DNA from: Saxidomus purpurata
Lineage: Eukaryota > Mollusca > Bivalvia > Venerida > Veneridae
NCBI GenBank assembly: GCA_022818135.1
Contig: JAFMSR010000002.1
Coordinates: 50,541,870 to 50,605,869, forward strand
Direction: 5' to 3'
DNA length: 64,000 bases
Part shown: positions 1-13,500 of the stretch, in pieces
Position numbering within the stretch: position 1 is the first letter of the stretch
How the letters are laid out: every line of letters starts with the position of its first letter
Program-made: the position numbers and the translations under genes
The notes under the pieces: generated by a model
The model's input: only the letters and a program-made list of their open reading frames with translations
Database searches by the model: none
Told to the model about the DNA's origin: nothing

Positions 1-898
1 GTTTATAAAGGCCATAAAAGGAATAAGTGCTTTTAACTGATTCTGATTTCCATATTTTAGAAGGGAAAAAAAGATAATCTTTTCCACATAATGTTTGTGC
101 TTACTGAAAAAGATAAACTTTATGGTAGGAGAAACGACTGTATATATATATATGACTTTAAGTCTAGCAGCTGCTGCAGTGCAAGTATTGAACAAATTGT
201 ATCGCATCCAGACCTTAAAGTGCCATTGACCATGATGACATTTGCCATGCAATGATACATGAAGGGTGTTTGTAAGGGAGATAGAACCTTGGTTCGAAGA
301 TCTTTTAGACTAACGGCAGCAACATTACCATCGCAATCAGAAGCAGATCTTGAACAGTAGTTGCGGTCAGTACAAAAACAATGACAAAATCATCAGTATG
401 GGCAATAAGTACACTCAAATTTATTGTGTAGAATCTTTCACTGCTGATTATGATTTTTTTTGTACAAATCACCTAGTATTATGCTGAAAATATTCCAGTA
501 TCACACACAAGACAATGATTCCTCAAAAAAGCCAACATGATAAATATGTTTTTCAGATATTAATTCCTGGGCCTTGATCACTAAACATCTGGGCCGGTGT
601 CAACAGTTACTGTGATTACACATGGAAGGTGATTGTATTTTTTTCTACAGAAGACAGAGTACTTTAATCAAGCAGTATGATTATGACAAATCGGATGAGT
701 TTTTATGTCAACAGAACATGAAACGAACATATTCAGCCGAAACAGAGCGTAAATCACAGGTCTGCATACTAGCTATACTTGCTCAAAGGGGGTGTCAACA
801 GAAATTTTACTGATTAAATAGCAAACAGTGCAGAATGTTGTTCATGATCTACACTGATTGTAAATGCAAACTCACGTGTGACAAGCAGAAGGTGGTTA
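1..898. other. No supported gene; AT-rich flank
   Basis: I see no exon with credible borders and no recognisable protein. There is a short TA run near 141-152. The 63-codon frame starting at 622 has no homology I recognise. Confidence 0.6.
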
Positions 899-1902
899 AC
901 AAGAGCTGTCAGTAGGACAGCGTGCTCGACTTTTTTAGTGCTTGCCAATAAAACAAAACTTTGACAGTTAATTAAGGGCACACAAGACTTTAACTAGGAA
1001 TTTCTAAGTACAAATCAAGAAAAATTTTCACAGAGTTATCTTCTTTTGCTTACAGATAGGTCTTACGATGGTACATAAGTACTCCAACTTTCAAAGTAAT
1101 ATCTCAAATGGTTAAGTTAACAAGTGGACAAGAATGAAAAATTTAACTGAGTTTCTAAGGCAAAAAGGGCCATAATTCAAATAAAATCCTTGACAGAATT
1201 ACCTTCTCCTGCCCATGTTTGGAAATCATGATGGTAAACAAGTATTCCAACTTTCAAATTAATATCTCAAACAGTTCAGTCAAAAAGTGGACTGGTACGA
1301 AAAACTTAACCAAGATTCTAAGTCGATAAAAGGCCTTAATTTTTAAAACAAATCCCTGACAGAGTTACCTTCTCTTGCGTACATGCGTACAGATGGGGGT
1401 AATGATGTGAAATAGCATTAAAAGTTTCAAAGCAATATCTCAAAGGGTTAAGGCAATAAGTGGACATATTCAATGTATTTTCTAAGTCAAAAAGGGGCAT
1501 AATTCTGTCAAAAACCTTGACAGAGTTATGTCCTCTTGTCTGTTGATGAAGGTCATGATGGTAAACAAGTATGGTTAGTTTCAAAGCAATACCTCCAATG
1601 GTTTTGAAATAAAGTGAGGTGGTACGAAAAACTTAACCAAGCTCAATAAACTTTCTAAGTAAAAAAAGGCCATAATTCTGTCAAAAACCTTGACAGAGTT
1701 ATGTACTCTTGTCTTTAGATGGAGGTTATGATGGTAAACAAGTATGGTAAGTTTCAAAGCCATACCTCTAATACTTTTGAAATAAAGTGGGGTGGTACGA
1801 AAAACTTAACCAAGGTGTGACGCCAACGCCGACGCAGACGCCGACGCCGACGCCGGGGCGAGTAGGATAGCTCCCCTTTTCATAGAAAAGTCGAGCTAAA
1901 AA
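899..1902 (+). mobile_element. Helentron-like (HINE-type) element with about 165-bp tandem core
   Basis: It starts AACAAGAGCTGTCAGTAGGAC and ends in a 31-nt imperfect hairpin (1868-1898). The arm GCTCGACTTTT at about 924 is repeated inverted in the 3' hairpin (AAAAGTCGAGC, about 1886). The core repeats a unit containing TTGACAGAGTTA, with anchors at about 1190, 1355, 1520 and 1690, and ends in a GACGCC-rich microsatellite (1818-1857). This short inverted arm, tandem core, microsatellite and 3' hairpin order is known for non-autonomous Helentrons (HINEs). No coding capacity. Confidence 0.6.
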
Positions 1903-4900
1903 GGGAATAAAAAATAAGGGACATGATGTACTGAAGAAACAAGAAATGGTTTCCCAATATTTTACCAACTTGGTCAATGATTGATCTAACAAGCTCTGAA
2001 ACAATAACCTCATACAAGAAATAGATAGTGAAGTGACATCCCCATCTGATCTATGTTATCACTGAATCCAATACCAGTCAGGCAGAAAAACAAATTGTTT
2101 TCTTGTTCTCTAAAATGAATTGTTATAAAGTAACTTGTGCCACAACCGCTGACCTTCTGCCAACATGTATATGATAATAGAGACCTTTCAGACAAGGTTC
2201 AATACAACACTGGCTACTGCAGATATATATAAGGTTCAATAAAACACTGGCTACTAATGGAAATTAGGTAGCAGTGAATTTGGCAATATCTGACTTGATG
2301 GAAAGTATTTCTGTGATTCCCTATAACCTAACAGGATTTGAATGGTCTTAATTCACTGGCTCACTTATTGCAGACTGACTCCTTTAGACAACAAGTTTAA
2401 AACAAGATGTTTCTTATGACAAATCAGTGAAGAAGTCCAGAAGGTGGTTGACCGTTGGCACACTGAAGAAATCAAAATAATTTGTTTTTTTCATTTTCAA
2501 GCCCTAGATATGCCTTCAGAAAACAAAACAAGGTGAAGGTGGAGGTGGATTTCTCTTTGCAAGCCCTGAACAAGCCTGGAGAAGTCAAAGCCCGTATAGG
2601 AGATGCTTTTTCTCTGTACCAGTCTCTGTCCTTGCTTTAATAAGCAATGAAACTTAAATGAGGTAAACAGCCATTGCATTCACACCAAATCATGTTATTT
2701 TTAGCACATTTTCAGGCAGATTGTGAGAAAGTCTTAAAAAAAGTCACAAACACCTTAGCAAGTAAATAGTTAACAAACATAATGGCTAGCCAGAATATAT
2801 GAGTTTCAGCAATAGCCACAATCATAGAAGCATTATAACATAAGGAGAACACAGTATGATGTTGGCTTGTAGTGTCTCCGCTCTATAACCAGAGAGATCA
2901 TGAATCAATTTGAAGGCTCTATAAAGGTATTTATACAAAGAACAGATAAGAAGAAGAAAATTGATTTAGTAATTATCATGGTAATCACCCTAGATATTTG
3001 CCTGGAAACTTTCACAGGGAAATAAGTAAAGCTGAAAGATAAGAGAGGAGAAAACATCACCATATTTCAGTATAATTCCGACATTTCCATGCAAATGTCA
3101 GGTTGATTTCCATTAATTTGTCAGGCAACTGCATCAAATGATTTTCGACTTTTCAGCAAAAAAGAAACAAGAGCTTAGTGTATTAAACCTCGTATTAATA
3201 CTATTTACGAATTGATTATTCGGTAGATATATTCTTCATTTACATATGTTTATCTATTAGGTACGTTTGAAGTTAATAAATTCACTTCATTCCTTTTACA
3301 TTAATTGGTAAGTGCTTTTAAAATGTTAGTATAAACTAATAATCTTCTAATTGCATTATATTTTTTCATTTTGTATATTTGCAAATAGACTATCATGCAT
3401 ATTTATGAAGGAAAAGAAATTTGTTGGAAATGCTGGCTGCTCCCTGATGCTAAACTTGATATTAAAGGCAGGAATTACGTCTCTAATGAGCAGAGTGTTC
3501 CTTGCATAGCCTCCTACAGTTAAAGCAAGTTGCTGCTCGAGAATACCTATAGAAAAGAACATACTATTTTATATAGCATATGGCTGTATATGGCTGTGTA
3601 TGGCATATGTGAGGCATATGGGGCAGGGGTTTATTTATGCTAAATGCAGCAATAATCTAAGGGCCATAACTCTGTAAAAAATCACCACATCGAAACATAC
3701 TTATAATATGCTTCGTAACATCCACACAAAACTCTTCAAATTACAGATAGTTGTTTAGAAAACAACAGACAAGGTTCCATAATACGACACACATACAAAC
3801 AGATTAACTGACAACTTTTTTATGTATCCCTCAAAAGGTGCATAATGAGCATTAAAATACTACATGGCTTAACACTAAGAACCTGTTGGATATTTTCAAA
3901 CATGAACATGCTTAACTGATAGGCAATAAATTAAATCAAAGTTTTATTTTAATATCAGCCATACCTACAGTCTTATAAAACAACTCAGTAATCAATGAAA
4001 TCAAGCAACTCCCTTCTCCTTACGGGTAAGTTAAAAAGAGGTTACCAAATCTGCACTCAAACTAATTAACAAACTCATACAGTTATAATTACATGAGGAC
4101 ATATCATTATTACTATTTGCACATTATGAGTCACACATATAAACAGTTCACTGTATGTAGACGCTAATTGCCTAACGAAAATTATTCTCCTTTAATCTTA
4201 ATGATAACATAGTCATAACAAGATCATAAGAAAATAATTTACAACATTTAACTGCAATAACACCAAGAATCAAGTATCCATCGACCAATAAATAATCTGA
4301 AATTTATGCTGAAATTGCAATTAACGTGAATACAGACCTAAACTTTATATCAGCCATTTATAAAGCAGTAAAACCTGCTGGGTATGAAACTCACAACAAT
4401 AATTATTTCATATAATAAATGTGCTGCAAAATATGTAAAATTAATAAAGTTTAAGTTTTAACCAAGGAAGCTCTGAATCAGTAGGGATCACATTTCTTCT
4501 GGTTTGGCTTTTCTTTACTTCATGTTTCATAGCAATCATGCAGATATAGATGAAACGCTCATCCTGGGTTTCGAACCTGTAAATAACCTGCTACCTGCAT
4601 AAACTTAGTCAATTAAAGCATCAGTAGAAGGTCCATCATGCACTGCAGTGTCCATGAAGTCCAAATACAACACAGGTTCTAACATGTGAGTATGTGAGTG
4701 ATGACACAATGTCTCTTGTCCTTGCTAGATCACGTTAAAATTACTACGGACTTGTCATTTTTTAATTTCAGTGGAATCAGGGTTCTATTCCAGAGCCGTT
4801 TGTTACAAGTCTAATCCATTTACACCAAAAGGGTTTCATGTACAGAATGGTTATGCACGGGATTTTCTTTCAAAGGCGCATACTGTCTACAAATTACCCT

Positions 4901-6828
4901 GCAGCCAATCAGCAAAAAATAAATGGCATATGCGAGATTTGAAATGCAGATTTCCGCAGCTTTAATGAGCTAATCCTTAACGTAACTGCTGTTAAACTGG
5001 TGCCTAAATGCTATAAAAATACATAACAATTTAACATATCGCTGAAAAAGTATACCATAAATTATTTGGCTAATTTGTTTTTCAAAAAGAAGAACGAGTT
5101 TATGCCAAACTATGAATAATTTTCAAGTTTTATGTCTATTAATCGCTAAGAAATGATGCAATTATATTTAACAATTATCTCAAAATGTATTAATGTATGA
5201 ATAAACATAAAAATGTTTTATGTGGAGGCGATGGCATGCATATATTTGAATTTTATCCACTGATTCACTGAATTCTGTTAATAAAACTTTAACTCATCTG
5301 AGAAAAAATTGCTCTGTACTAGATGGAACTTTAAAAACAATGAGTTGACATAAGAAATAATTATTCCAGATTTTGTTCTGCAGAATGAATTCTTTCCTCT
5401 TTTTTATAGCATTAAGCATATGGATTTTATAACATGAAAGTAAGATTCGATGTCACTTGCTATCATAAATCAAACCCTTTTATCCTGCAACAAAGGGGCA
5501 TTACTAACATTGATTCCCCTTAATTTTGACAACATGGAATGCTATATGTTACAGAAACTGCACACTGCATCAAGAAGAATTCAGAAAACCTGCAGAAGTT
5601 ATCTGTAAAAATAAGAAAACTATGTCTTTAGAAGCCAAAGTATTCAGCAATTATTTCTTTATTGCTTAAAAAATGTAACCTTATAAACAGAACAAACTCG
5701 ATTCAAGGTAAAAATTGTAAGTATTCTTAGCATCCCTGGAAAATCTGGGTCTTATAAAAAAGATGAAATTATTAAGGCAGAAAGATGTAACAAAATGTAA
5801 TGGATAAATATCAGATTATCAAATTTCTACATGGGTAGGACAGATCAAGTCATGATAAGCATTTGGCTTTTCCTTTGTCCCTTTCCCTATCTCCTGAACA
5901 GTTTTGGCCCTGAAGCTAACCCCTAGAAGTGATAACGATGTTTTAAAAAATCATGTACAGGAGCCCTTGTGTCATACACAGATCATAATAAAATATAAAA
6001 TGGAAATTGCAATTTCCAATGATATCCAGATTTCCATGATAGGAAATCATGATGGCCTTAAAAGTAAAGGCATGTGTCACTGCTAGCAGCAAATGAGATT
6101 CTGACTTTATGGTACTCACTCAACCAATCAGAAACAATGTCACAAAACTTATCAAATATCTCAAAGACTAAGGCTAAAGTTCTTTTTGCTGTTAGCGATT
6201 TTTAATGTTTTTCAATTTAATAAACCTTTTACTGCAGTATCGATCTTCCAGCCAATCAAAAAGGGACCAAAAATTATAACGTATAACTCAGAAATAGGAA
6301 AATTTAATTTTCACAACAGGCTGTTAATAATACAGATTAAATCGCAAGTAGATTTTATTTGTCCTTGGAGTCCTTTATTGTGGATTAATAATGAACTCAA
6401 ACTTTCTGATGGTATTGATTTTGATAAAGCAAAACCCTAGAGCCTTTACTAAATATTTACTAAGACATAATGCTTTTTTAACTCTGGCATTTCAAATCTG
6501 CGAGGCAAAATTGTCACATCTTAAGAAATGTTCATTGAATGGTAAATCCAGATATTATAGAAAGCTTTTGTTTTCCATTTTGTATTTATAGTTTCAAGCC
6601 AACTTTAAACAGGTTTTGGGTTATTTACTGACAGTTACTTACATAAACTGTAAGATTTACAAAGAAATTCTCCTTCCATCATAAGAAACAATTTCTCTGT
6701 ATGATCACTGACTAGAATGCAATCACAGAACCAGTGTCCTCCTTGGTACAAGAGACTGAAACATTTGTGTCTCCTCCACCACTTCAACTCCCCGCTTCTA
6801 AATGTAATCAGTCTCAGTAATCAAGAAC
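1903..6828. other. Non-coding stretch, mostly featureless
   Basis: Apart from the candidate fragment at 2502-2640 I see only AT-rich sequence and remnants of dispersed repeats, such as the GGGCCATAACTCTGTAAAAA box at about 3660. A perfect Pol III B-box-like GGTTCGAAACC (minus strand, about 4569-4579) has no A box at the right distance and is probably a SINE relic. Confidence 0.5.
2502..2640 (+). other. Possible orphan terminal exon or pseudogene fragment
   Basis: A good acceptor-like tract (TTTTTTTCATTTTCAAG) is followed by an open plus-strand frame of about 45 codons ending in TAA. It includes KVEVDFSLQALNKPGEVKAR, with higher GC and less AT-biased codons than its surroundings. No partner exon was found, no family is recognised, and the opposite strand is open as well. 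It may be a fragment of a degraded gene or element. Confidence 0.2.
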
Positions 6829-7240
6829 AAGAGGCCCAGTTTTGCGAAAATTTTCTGGAAAATGTGACCTGTTATCAAAATTTGGCTGTAGCACAATTGG
6901 TTTACCCACAGATTGGCTCAATTTCAAACATATCATCTACAGGTTGCAGGCAACCTTCTGAGCAAATTTTGTGAAAGCCCATTAGAAAATGTGACCTGTA
7001 GAGTGTTATCAAGATTTTACAATAACTGCCTGTATTAGTTGGTTTTCACACAGCATGGCTCATTTTCTATACAGATCATCTAGAGGTTGCAGGCAAACTT
7101 CTGATCACGTTTCATGACAGTCAATTGAAAATTGTGATCTGTAGAGTGTAATCAAGGAAAAGTTAATGGAGAGACAGACAGATAAACAGACAGACAGACA
7201 GACAGACAGAGGACGGATAAACCACAATGGCATAAAAGCG
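6829..7240 (+). mobile_element. Helentron-like element with about 140-bp repeats and (GACA)n
   Basis: It begins AACAAGAGGCCCAG. Two to three diverged units contain GGTTGCAGGCAA-CTTCTGA and AATTGTGATCTGTAGAGTGT. A GACA microsatellite follows at about 7172-7210 and the likely 3' end is near GGCATAAAAGCGC. The order of parts matches the element at 899-1902, but no clear terminal hairpin was found, so the end is approximate. Confidence 0.4.
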
Positions 7241-7427
7241 CATAAAAACAAATGCATGTCTTTATTTGGGAAACTAACAGTGTGACATGACATATTCTTG
7301 CCACCATGCTGTCAAGGAAAGGAATCACTTAAACACAACAAAACTTGGTAATGTGATATACATGTAACAGTATCTTTGATACTTTATAAAGCAGTATCCA
7401 AAACCATACAGTCTGTAGAGTTCTTAC

Positions 7428-7543
7428 CTCATATGCCCCTGGTCCTGGAACTTCAGACTTGGCCAGTTGACGGAATCTTTGGTCCTTTGTTATCATCATA
7501 TTACCACGTTTTTCGCGAACTTCATGACTGTATGTGCCTGGAC
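7428..7543 (-). CDS. STPG2: Internal exon of the same STPG-repeat protein
   Basis: This minus-strand exon is 116 nt, bounded by a TTTTCAG acceptor and a GTAAGA donor. Its first two bases (GT) complete the G left by the exon at 44087-44270, giving glycine and restoring N-P-G-P-G-T-Y-S-H-E. The next 37 codons read on to EVPGPGAYE, so the exon carries the end of one P-G-P-G motif and a second full one. Between them lies ITKDQRF, the RF-containing spacer typical of STPG repeats. It exits in phase 0. Together the two exons encode 100 residues with three PG motifs. I found no convincing next exon between 1 and 7427, so the 3' part of the gene probably lies outside the window or in very short exons I could not see. 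Confidence 0.85.
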
Positions 7544-10500
7544 CTGAAAATATATATGAATAACTGAAAAGTTTTCATTCAGTGAAATGTGAAAAAAAAT
7601 GCTGACAGCTATGTTTTCTGGGCAACCACTAGGCATATTGAGCTTACCATGAAAATCTGAAGAGAAGCCCATTACATGATTAGGGGCCTAACACTTTCCA
7701 GAAGTTGAGGGGATGTATTTCATTCACTAACGTTTTTACTATAATTACAATCATTCTTACATCTCAGATTTTCTTGTTTTTCCACTACCACCATTGTCGA
7801 GGTTAGAAACTCCTCTACATATTTCCTATGATGAAATTATAAGACAAATGCAGAAAGAGTGCATTACATGCAATTTTATGCATCCTGCATTTAATTACCA
7901 TCATATGGTATTAATTTTGGGACAGTTTCTATTTCAACTTTTACTGCATAAAACTTCCTTCTTTCATTTCAACTAAATTTTAAAATTGACCAGCCAGAAG
8001 AAAGCCTGAAAACGCTCAAACCTATTACATTCCAGAGAGATTTACAGTATCTGCTGTTGAATTTTTTCGAAAAAAAACTCTCTTTTCTGTTTAGTTAAAA
8101 TAATCAGAATTTTACTATTAAGTTAGTTTTGTTTTGGTTATAATCTCGATCTGACTCATCTGTTTTAATTCATAAGAGTTACATAAGTAACACCCAGAGC
8201 TGTTGTAACCTTTGTTTTGTTCTAACATTAATGATTATGTACTAATTATAGATAGCTCTTAATGAAAATTAACAGCTTGGCTTGATTGAAATTGCCTTTT
8301 AATTATTAAAACGAAAATAGAAAAATATTCTAAAATTGCACATAAGTGATCTTAAAAAAAAAAATCATGTCTCACAAAAATGGAGCTGGTGCCTGGTACC
8401 AGCCTGTACCAAAACTGGTACTAAATCAGATAAAATAACACGGAATTGCACAGGATAATAAACCAGCCGTCGCTATTTAAAAATTTAAAGTGACAGTATC
8501 ATGCATGTTCAGTCACCATTATTTTATACCATTCCATGCAAAACAACCATATCCTTCGTGTACTGTATTTCAAACAGGAATGAAATGGCGATAAATACAC
8601 TATAATTTCACAGTGTTTTTGTTTTTTTTGCATCGGAAGACTGTAATGACATGCACAATGAAGCCCAGAGGTACAATGCTATATTACATGTTTTAATTAG
8701 TATCGTTTATTCTGCTGAGTGGATTTGCATTGGACAGCAGAGCTGCATTTCAGTTCACTGAGAATGAGAAAAACACAGAATTCAGCGGACGTCAGCATGC
8801 AAACATACACATTTAACTGCCTATATCAAATTTTTAACTACTGTAACGTCTTACAATGTTTGTTTATTTGCGTCATCTGTGTGGTTATATAATTACAACT
8901 TTTTTGGTACTTTCATTTACCTAACCATCATTCTTTGGAAGATAAAGTATTTCAAACTTAAACTATTTCACCTTACTGAGACTAAGGGGTCAGGCCCTCC
9001 AAGCAAAGCTTGATCTATGACAGTCACTGTGGTTTACATGCATGTATCATACACAGGGCTAATAAACTTTTACCTTTCTAAATTTTCATTATACCAACAC
9101 TGAAAATGAATTAATAGTTACCAGCGGAAATGGTTACAAATTTATCATCTAACATTGGCGGGGTATTAAGGAGTTTTAAAAATGCAAAAAATTATTTAAT
9201 GTAAAAAATGCAGTATTTAATGCAGCATGCAAATGCAAATGCATTTAACTGCATCAGAAAAGATGCATTAAATAGCAGTGAACGCAAAAAGCTGCAACTC
9301 AATTCTTTCCAACATTATGAGTAATACCATATCTTCTTGTACGACTTTGGTCATGGTATATTGAATCATAATGCACTGTTTCCTCATCATCTTATCAAGT
9401 AAATGGAAAAGACAAAAATGCTAACTGCTTACAAATATATAGCAATTCACATCACTTGACTTAAAATGTAAAATCCTGAACAAAATCTATTCAGAACACC
9501 GCTTTAAAACATAAATTATTATTGATATGTACCAGAAGAGACCACCTTTTAAAATTTGAGATTATATCAAAAAAGGCAATTTGTGCAGCTATAAGTTTTA
9601 AAGTATTCATGAGAAACTGCCAAAAATTATGAGAAGAAAACTTTCAAAATTGTTAACTATGTTAATCTTTATGTTAGTTTCATTATGAACCACTTTGAAG
9701 TTTTCATATGCTTTTACTGTGACAGGGGTACGAGGTTTCTACGATTACATTTTTATTTTAAATATCTGATGTACAAGATATTAATATGAAACATAATATA
9801 ACCTTTGTTGTTCATTTATTAACAACTAAAAAATGTTGTTTTTTTCTCTCTCGACCAAACAGTTTCATCAATGAGATGTAAGAATACACTCCACTATGTT
9901 TTATAAGAATTCAATAACAATATTATTATATCAATTCCTTTAAATCATTTATTAGGTTTATTCAATTCTTCTTTCAAAATTCACTCAAAAATTTAAATAT
10001 GTAACCGCAGCATCATTAACTTAACATTAAATCTTTTTTGAAATCATTAACCTAAAAGTTAAAATACAGTAAAACTTGGATAAGTTGAAGTCCCACGGGC
10101 CTGAAGAAAAAATGCTTGAGTTATCCAAGGCCTTGAGTTAAAGGAATTCCAGACATTTACAACTACTATGGGTTTTATTAATAAAGAGTGCTGATTTCTC
10201 CACCTGTTAAGGTTATGGCTAGGAATGTCATTGTAAATCTTTAATATGCATCATGCAGATTTATAATGTACTATGATTAATCTATTTATGAAACAAAAAT
10301 CCAAGTTTATGTCCATGGTACTGGTGACTCATTATTATATAAATACTTGTGATACTGTTCTTTTTTCTGTGTTAACATAAATCACTATGTTATAATCACA
10401 ATGGACAAAGTCGAGCGCAGAATTCCCGACTACGACGAGAATGTTACACCTTGTTACTGAGTAGGAAACAAACAAGCTATTTTACTAATTATGACTGATC

Positions 10501-13500
10501 CAATCAGACAGTTTATCATATCCCACTAATTGGTCCAGTGCATATGCTAGTCGACCCTAATCAAGGAAAAGTGTGCTGCATCCGTGCTATCTGCGGCAGG
10601 ATTGTCAGTAGCAGTTTGTTCGCAGATTATCTACTTTCCATCTCTTCCGACATATTCATTGTCAGTAGCCACCATCTTATTGACTTTGTCATTTGCCTAA
10701 TTGCTTAATTGAATAAATGAGTTTCGAGATGTTTTACAACAGAAGGTCAAGATTTTTATATTGACCAGTATTGACCATCGTTAGTAACTACAAAGTTTGC
10801 ATATTTACAGAGACTGAATCATTTTTTGAGTCTGAGTGTCAACTAAATCTTTCGCAAGTCATTATTAGGTCTTATTGCATTCTGTAATTTAATAATACTA
10901 CTAATGATAATTCTAATAATAACTTTATTTTATGAAGTTCAAGTAAATACATCAAAACAATAATTATGAAGTACAATGTTTATCCGTATGTTTCCTTATA
11001 ATGAATTCTATTTATAAATAAAATATTTCCTGTTTAAATGCAAAAATATATGTATGATATGAAATTGAAGTGTAGACCAGACAAATTAATGCCATCAAAT
11101 CAATTGTGTTCACCTGGAACGTTTTAGTGATATGGAAGATTTAGGTGATAAATACTGAACTGTTTCTAAATGGGTCCACAAATCAAACAGAACTGACACA
11201 GATAACCTAAATACTTAAAATGGTGCTACTCAATCAATTAAACAAACATTCTAACGTGTATTTCCAATGTTCCGCAATGCAAACAAACATGGGAATAATT
11301 TGTATCTGCATCCATGTACATCATTTTATCATTCACCTTGGTATGTTTACGAAGAAAAAAACATCGATAAAAACCTGCACAATGCATAATGGAGTGAATT
11401 CTTGCATTGAAGATAACTATTGTTTATGTTAATTGGAAGTTTAATTGACTGGAACTGCTCACTTACTGAGAAAATACAAAACACAACTGCCAGATAAACA
11501 ACATTCTCTAGGAATAACATTGACAGAACGCTGATGATCGTGCTAAATATATTTCTTCAGATGCAATAACCAGCAGTTCTGTAACAATGGGTTAGGTTGA
11601 TTCGTGCATGCTTATGCTGTAAACACAACTGCAATTATTATACAGTTCGTACAGTAACTTGACGATCTGCTTTCATAACAGAAAGGCAAAAAATGTAAAA
11701 AAAAAATTCTTTAGAATGTTTGATTAATCATAAGGAAAACTTTCATCATAGTCTGTAAAGCTTTTATCCTGCTGTTAGCAAATGATCCTGCCTTAACAAC
11801 CAGTACAGATTAGTTATCTGATCATAATCTACACTCTTCACTATTTATTTAATAAATTTTCAGCGGGCACCCCTTCTGGTACGGTCCAAATTGAAAGATT
11901 GGCAAGTCTTTTAAGAAAGATTGGAGGGTAAGAGCTAACAACTTAAATGATTTCAAAAGTAGTTTGAAATGGTCACAATTAATGGCTGCATGTTTTAAGT
12001 TAAAGCCCTATTTTTCGGGACCGTTAAGACTTGGTATTTGATGGTGATCAGTCTCAGGCCTAACAAACCATAATACTTACACAGCTGAAGGTTGGATCAG
12101 ATACTTGTTTATGCATATAAGGGTTTGTTTGAAACACAAGCATTTTTTCAAGACCTGTATGAACCCCAATAAGAAAGGGATGTTTGTTGGAAAGAAAGTA
12201 GCGCTGTCAGGATCCATGCATTTATTAATTGAAGGTCTTTGCTTGGTCTTACACACATCAATATTCACAGTTGTCCGATGTCTTTTATTAAACACTCAGT
12301 TACTTTTGTATTACAGCTTTTTCCAATTTACAATACCGCTCATTTCCGCACTTAATAGACATGCAAATTGTCATAAAGATGACCTCAATTAGTCTTCCAT
12401 AATAAATTCTTTCCACATAAAACCCATCATTTTATTTAACTGTGAAAGAGATGTTATTAGTTGATCAATCTCCTTTGTTCATAAATAGGATTTATATCAG
12501 ATTCAATTATTTTTTCATCTGCATTAGTTATAACCGTTTTAATTTCCAATAACAACATTGTTGATATGCTTGCACCTTAGCTGACACCATCCAATCACCC
12601 AGGGTGTAATGATTATGCAGCTATTGTTTAGGTAGATTTATGACCATGCAATTGACAATAATCACTTATAAAACAGTAGGTCCCCACTTTGAAGATTTGA
12701 TAGCAATGTTATAAACTGGCACACAATACCCATTTCAAGGCTGAGAGACTCTTTTTTCCATTGATAATGATGATAGAATAATGGGTCTCACTTAAAACAA
12801 AATCTGTTTTGATTAATGCAGCTTTGGTGCATCTCAACTCAGACTGGGAACTGGCATGCAGATTTGGGCAGAAGATGTTAATAAATGGGGTAACGGTAGA
12901 TGAAAGTGGGCTTGAAATTGGTATTATGGCAACTGCACAAGAATTTCATGCAGCTAATGATGTCTGTTAATCAAGCAAGTCAAATCTAGATAAAGTTAAA
13001 ATGCTCTAATGTGTCTAGCAAAAACTCAAGAATGGAAGACTTGGTGTCAATGAAAACACCCAAAGAAGTTATTTGTATGTGTTTCATTGCCAAGTTCAAA
13101 CATGGACAATATGTAACAAAAAAAGAAAAAAAACATAAAAGGGGCATAACTATCATGCATACATGCAAATTGCGAAATAATGAGTATTTTTACTTAAAAG
13201 CTCCAGGAGTAAAATAGGTGCTGTCTTAATTTTTACCTTTAGTGGTTACTTCAATTACTGGCTCTTAAAGCTTCCAACTTGTACTTAAATGAAAGCAATT
13301 TTCTTGGAATTTCTGAATGTTTATTTTTCTTATTACACAAGCAATTACTTTATCTTATAGCCAGTGAACTGTCGACAATGCAGTTTAGTTTGAATAAGAA
13401 CCCATCTCTACCTCTTGCCTTATTGACTTCTCAAGACCTCTAAGTGTTGAGTGCTTTCATTCAAACAATACTTGTTACAAGAATGTTTTGATTCATTGGC

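Noticed and set aside
3356..3562. 68-codon minus-strand frame with an acceptor-like TTTTCTATAG upstream
   Set aside because: No STPG motif or known domain, and no donor that would define an exon.
4560..4600. Perfect B-box-like GGTTCGAAACC on the minus strand
   Set aside because: No A box at tRNA spacing and no cloverleaf, so not called as a tRNA or SINE.
10402..10460. CpG-containing short frame MDKVERRIPDYDENVTPCY on the plus strand
   Set aside because: Only 19 codons before a stop, no donor site, and it lies near a short inverted pair that suggests a decayed mobile element.
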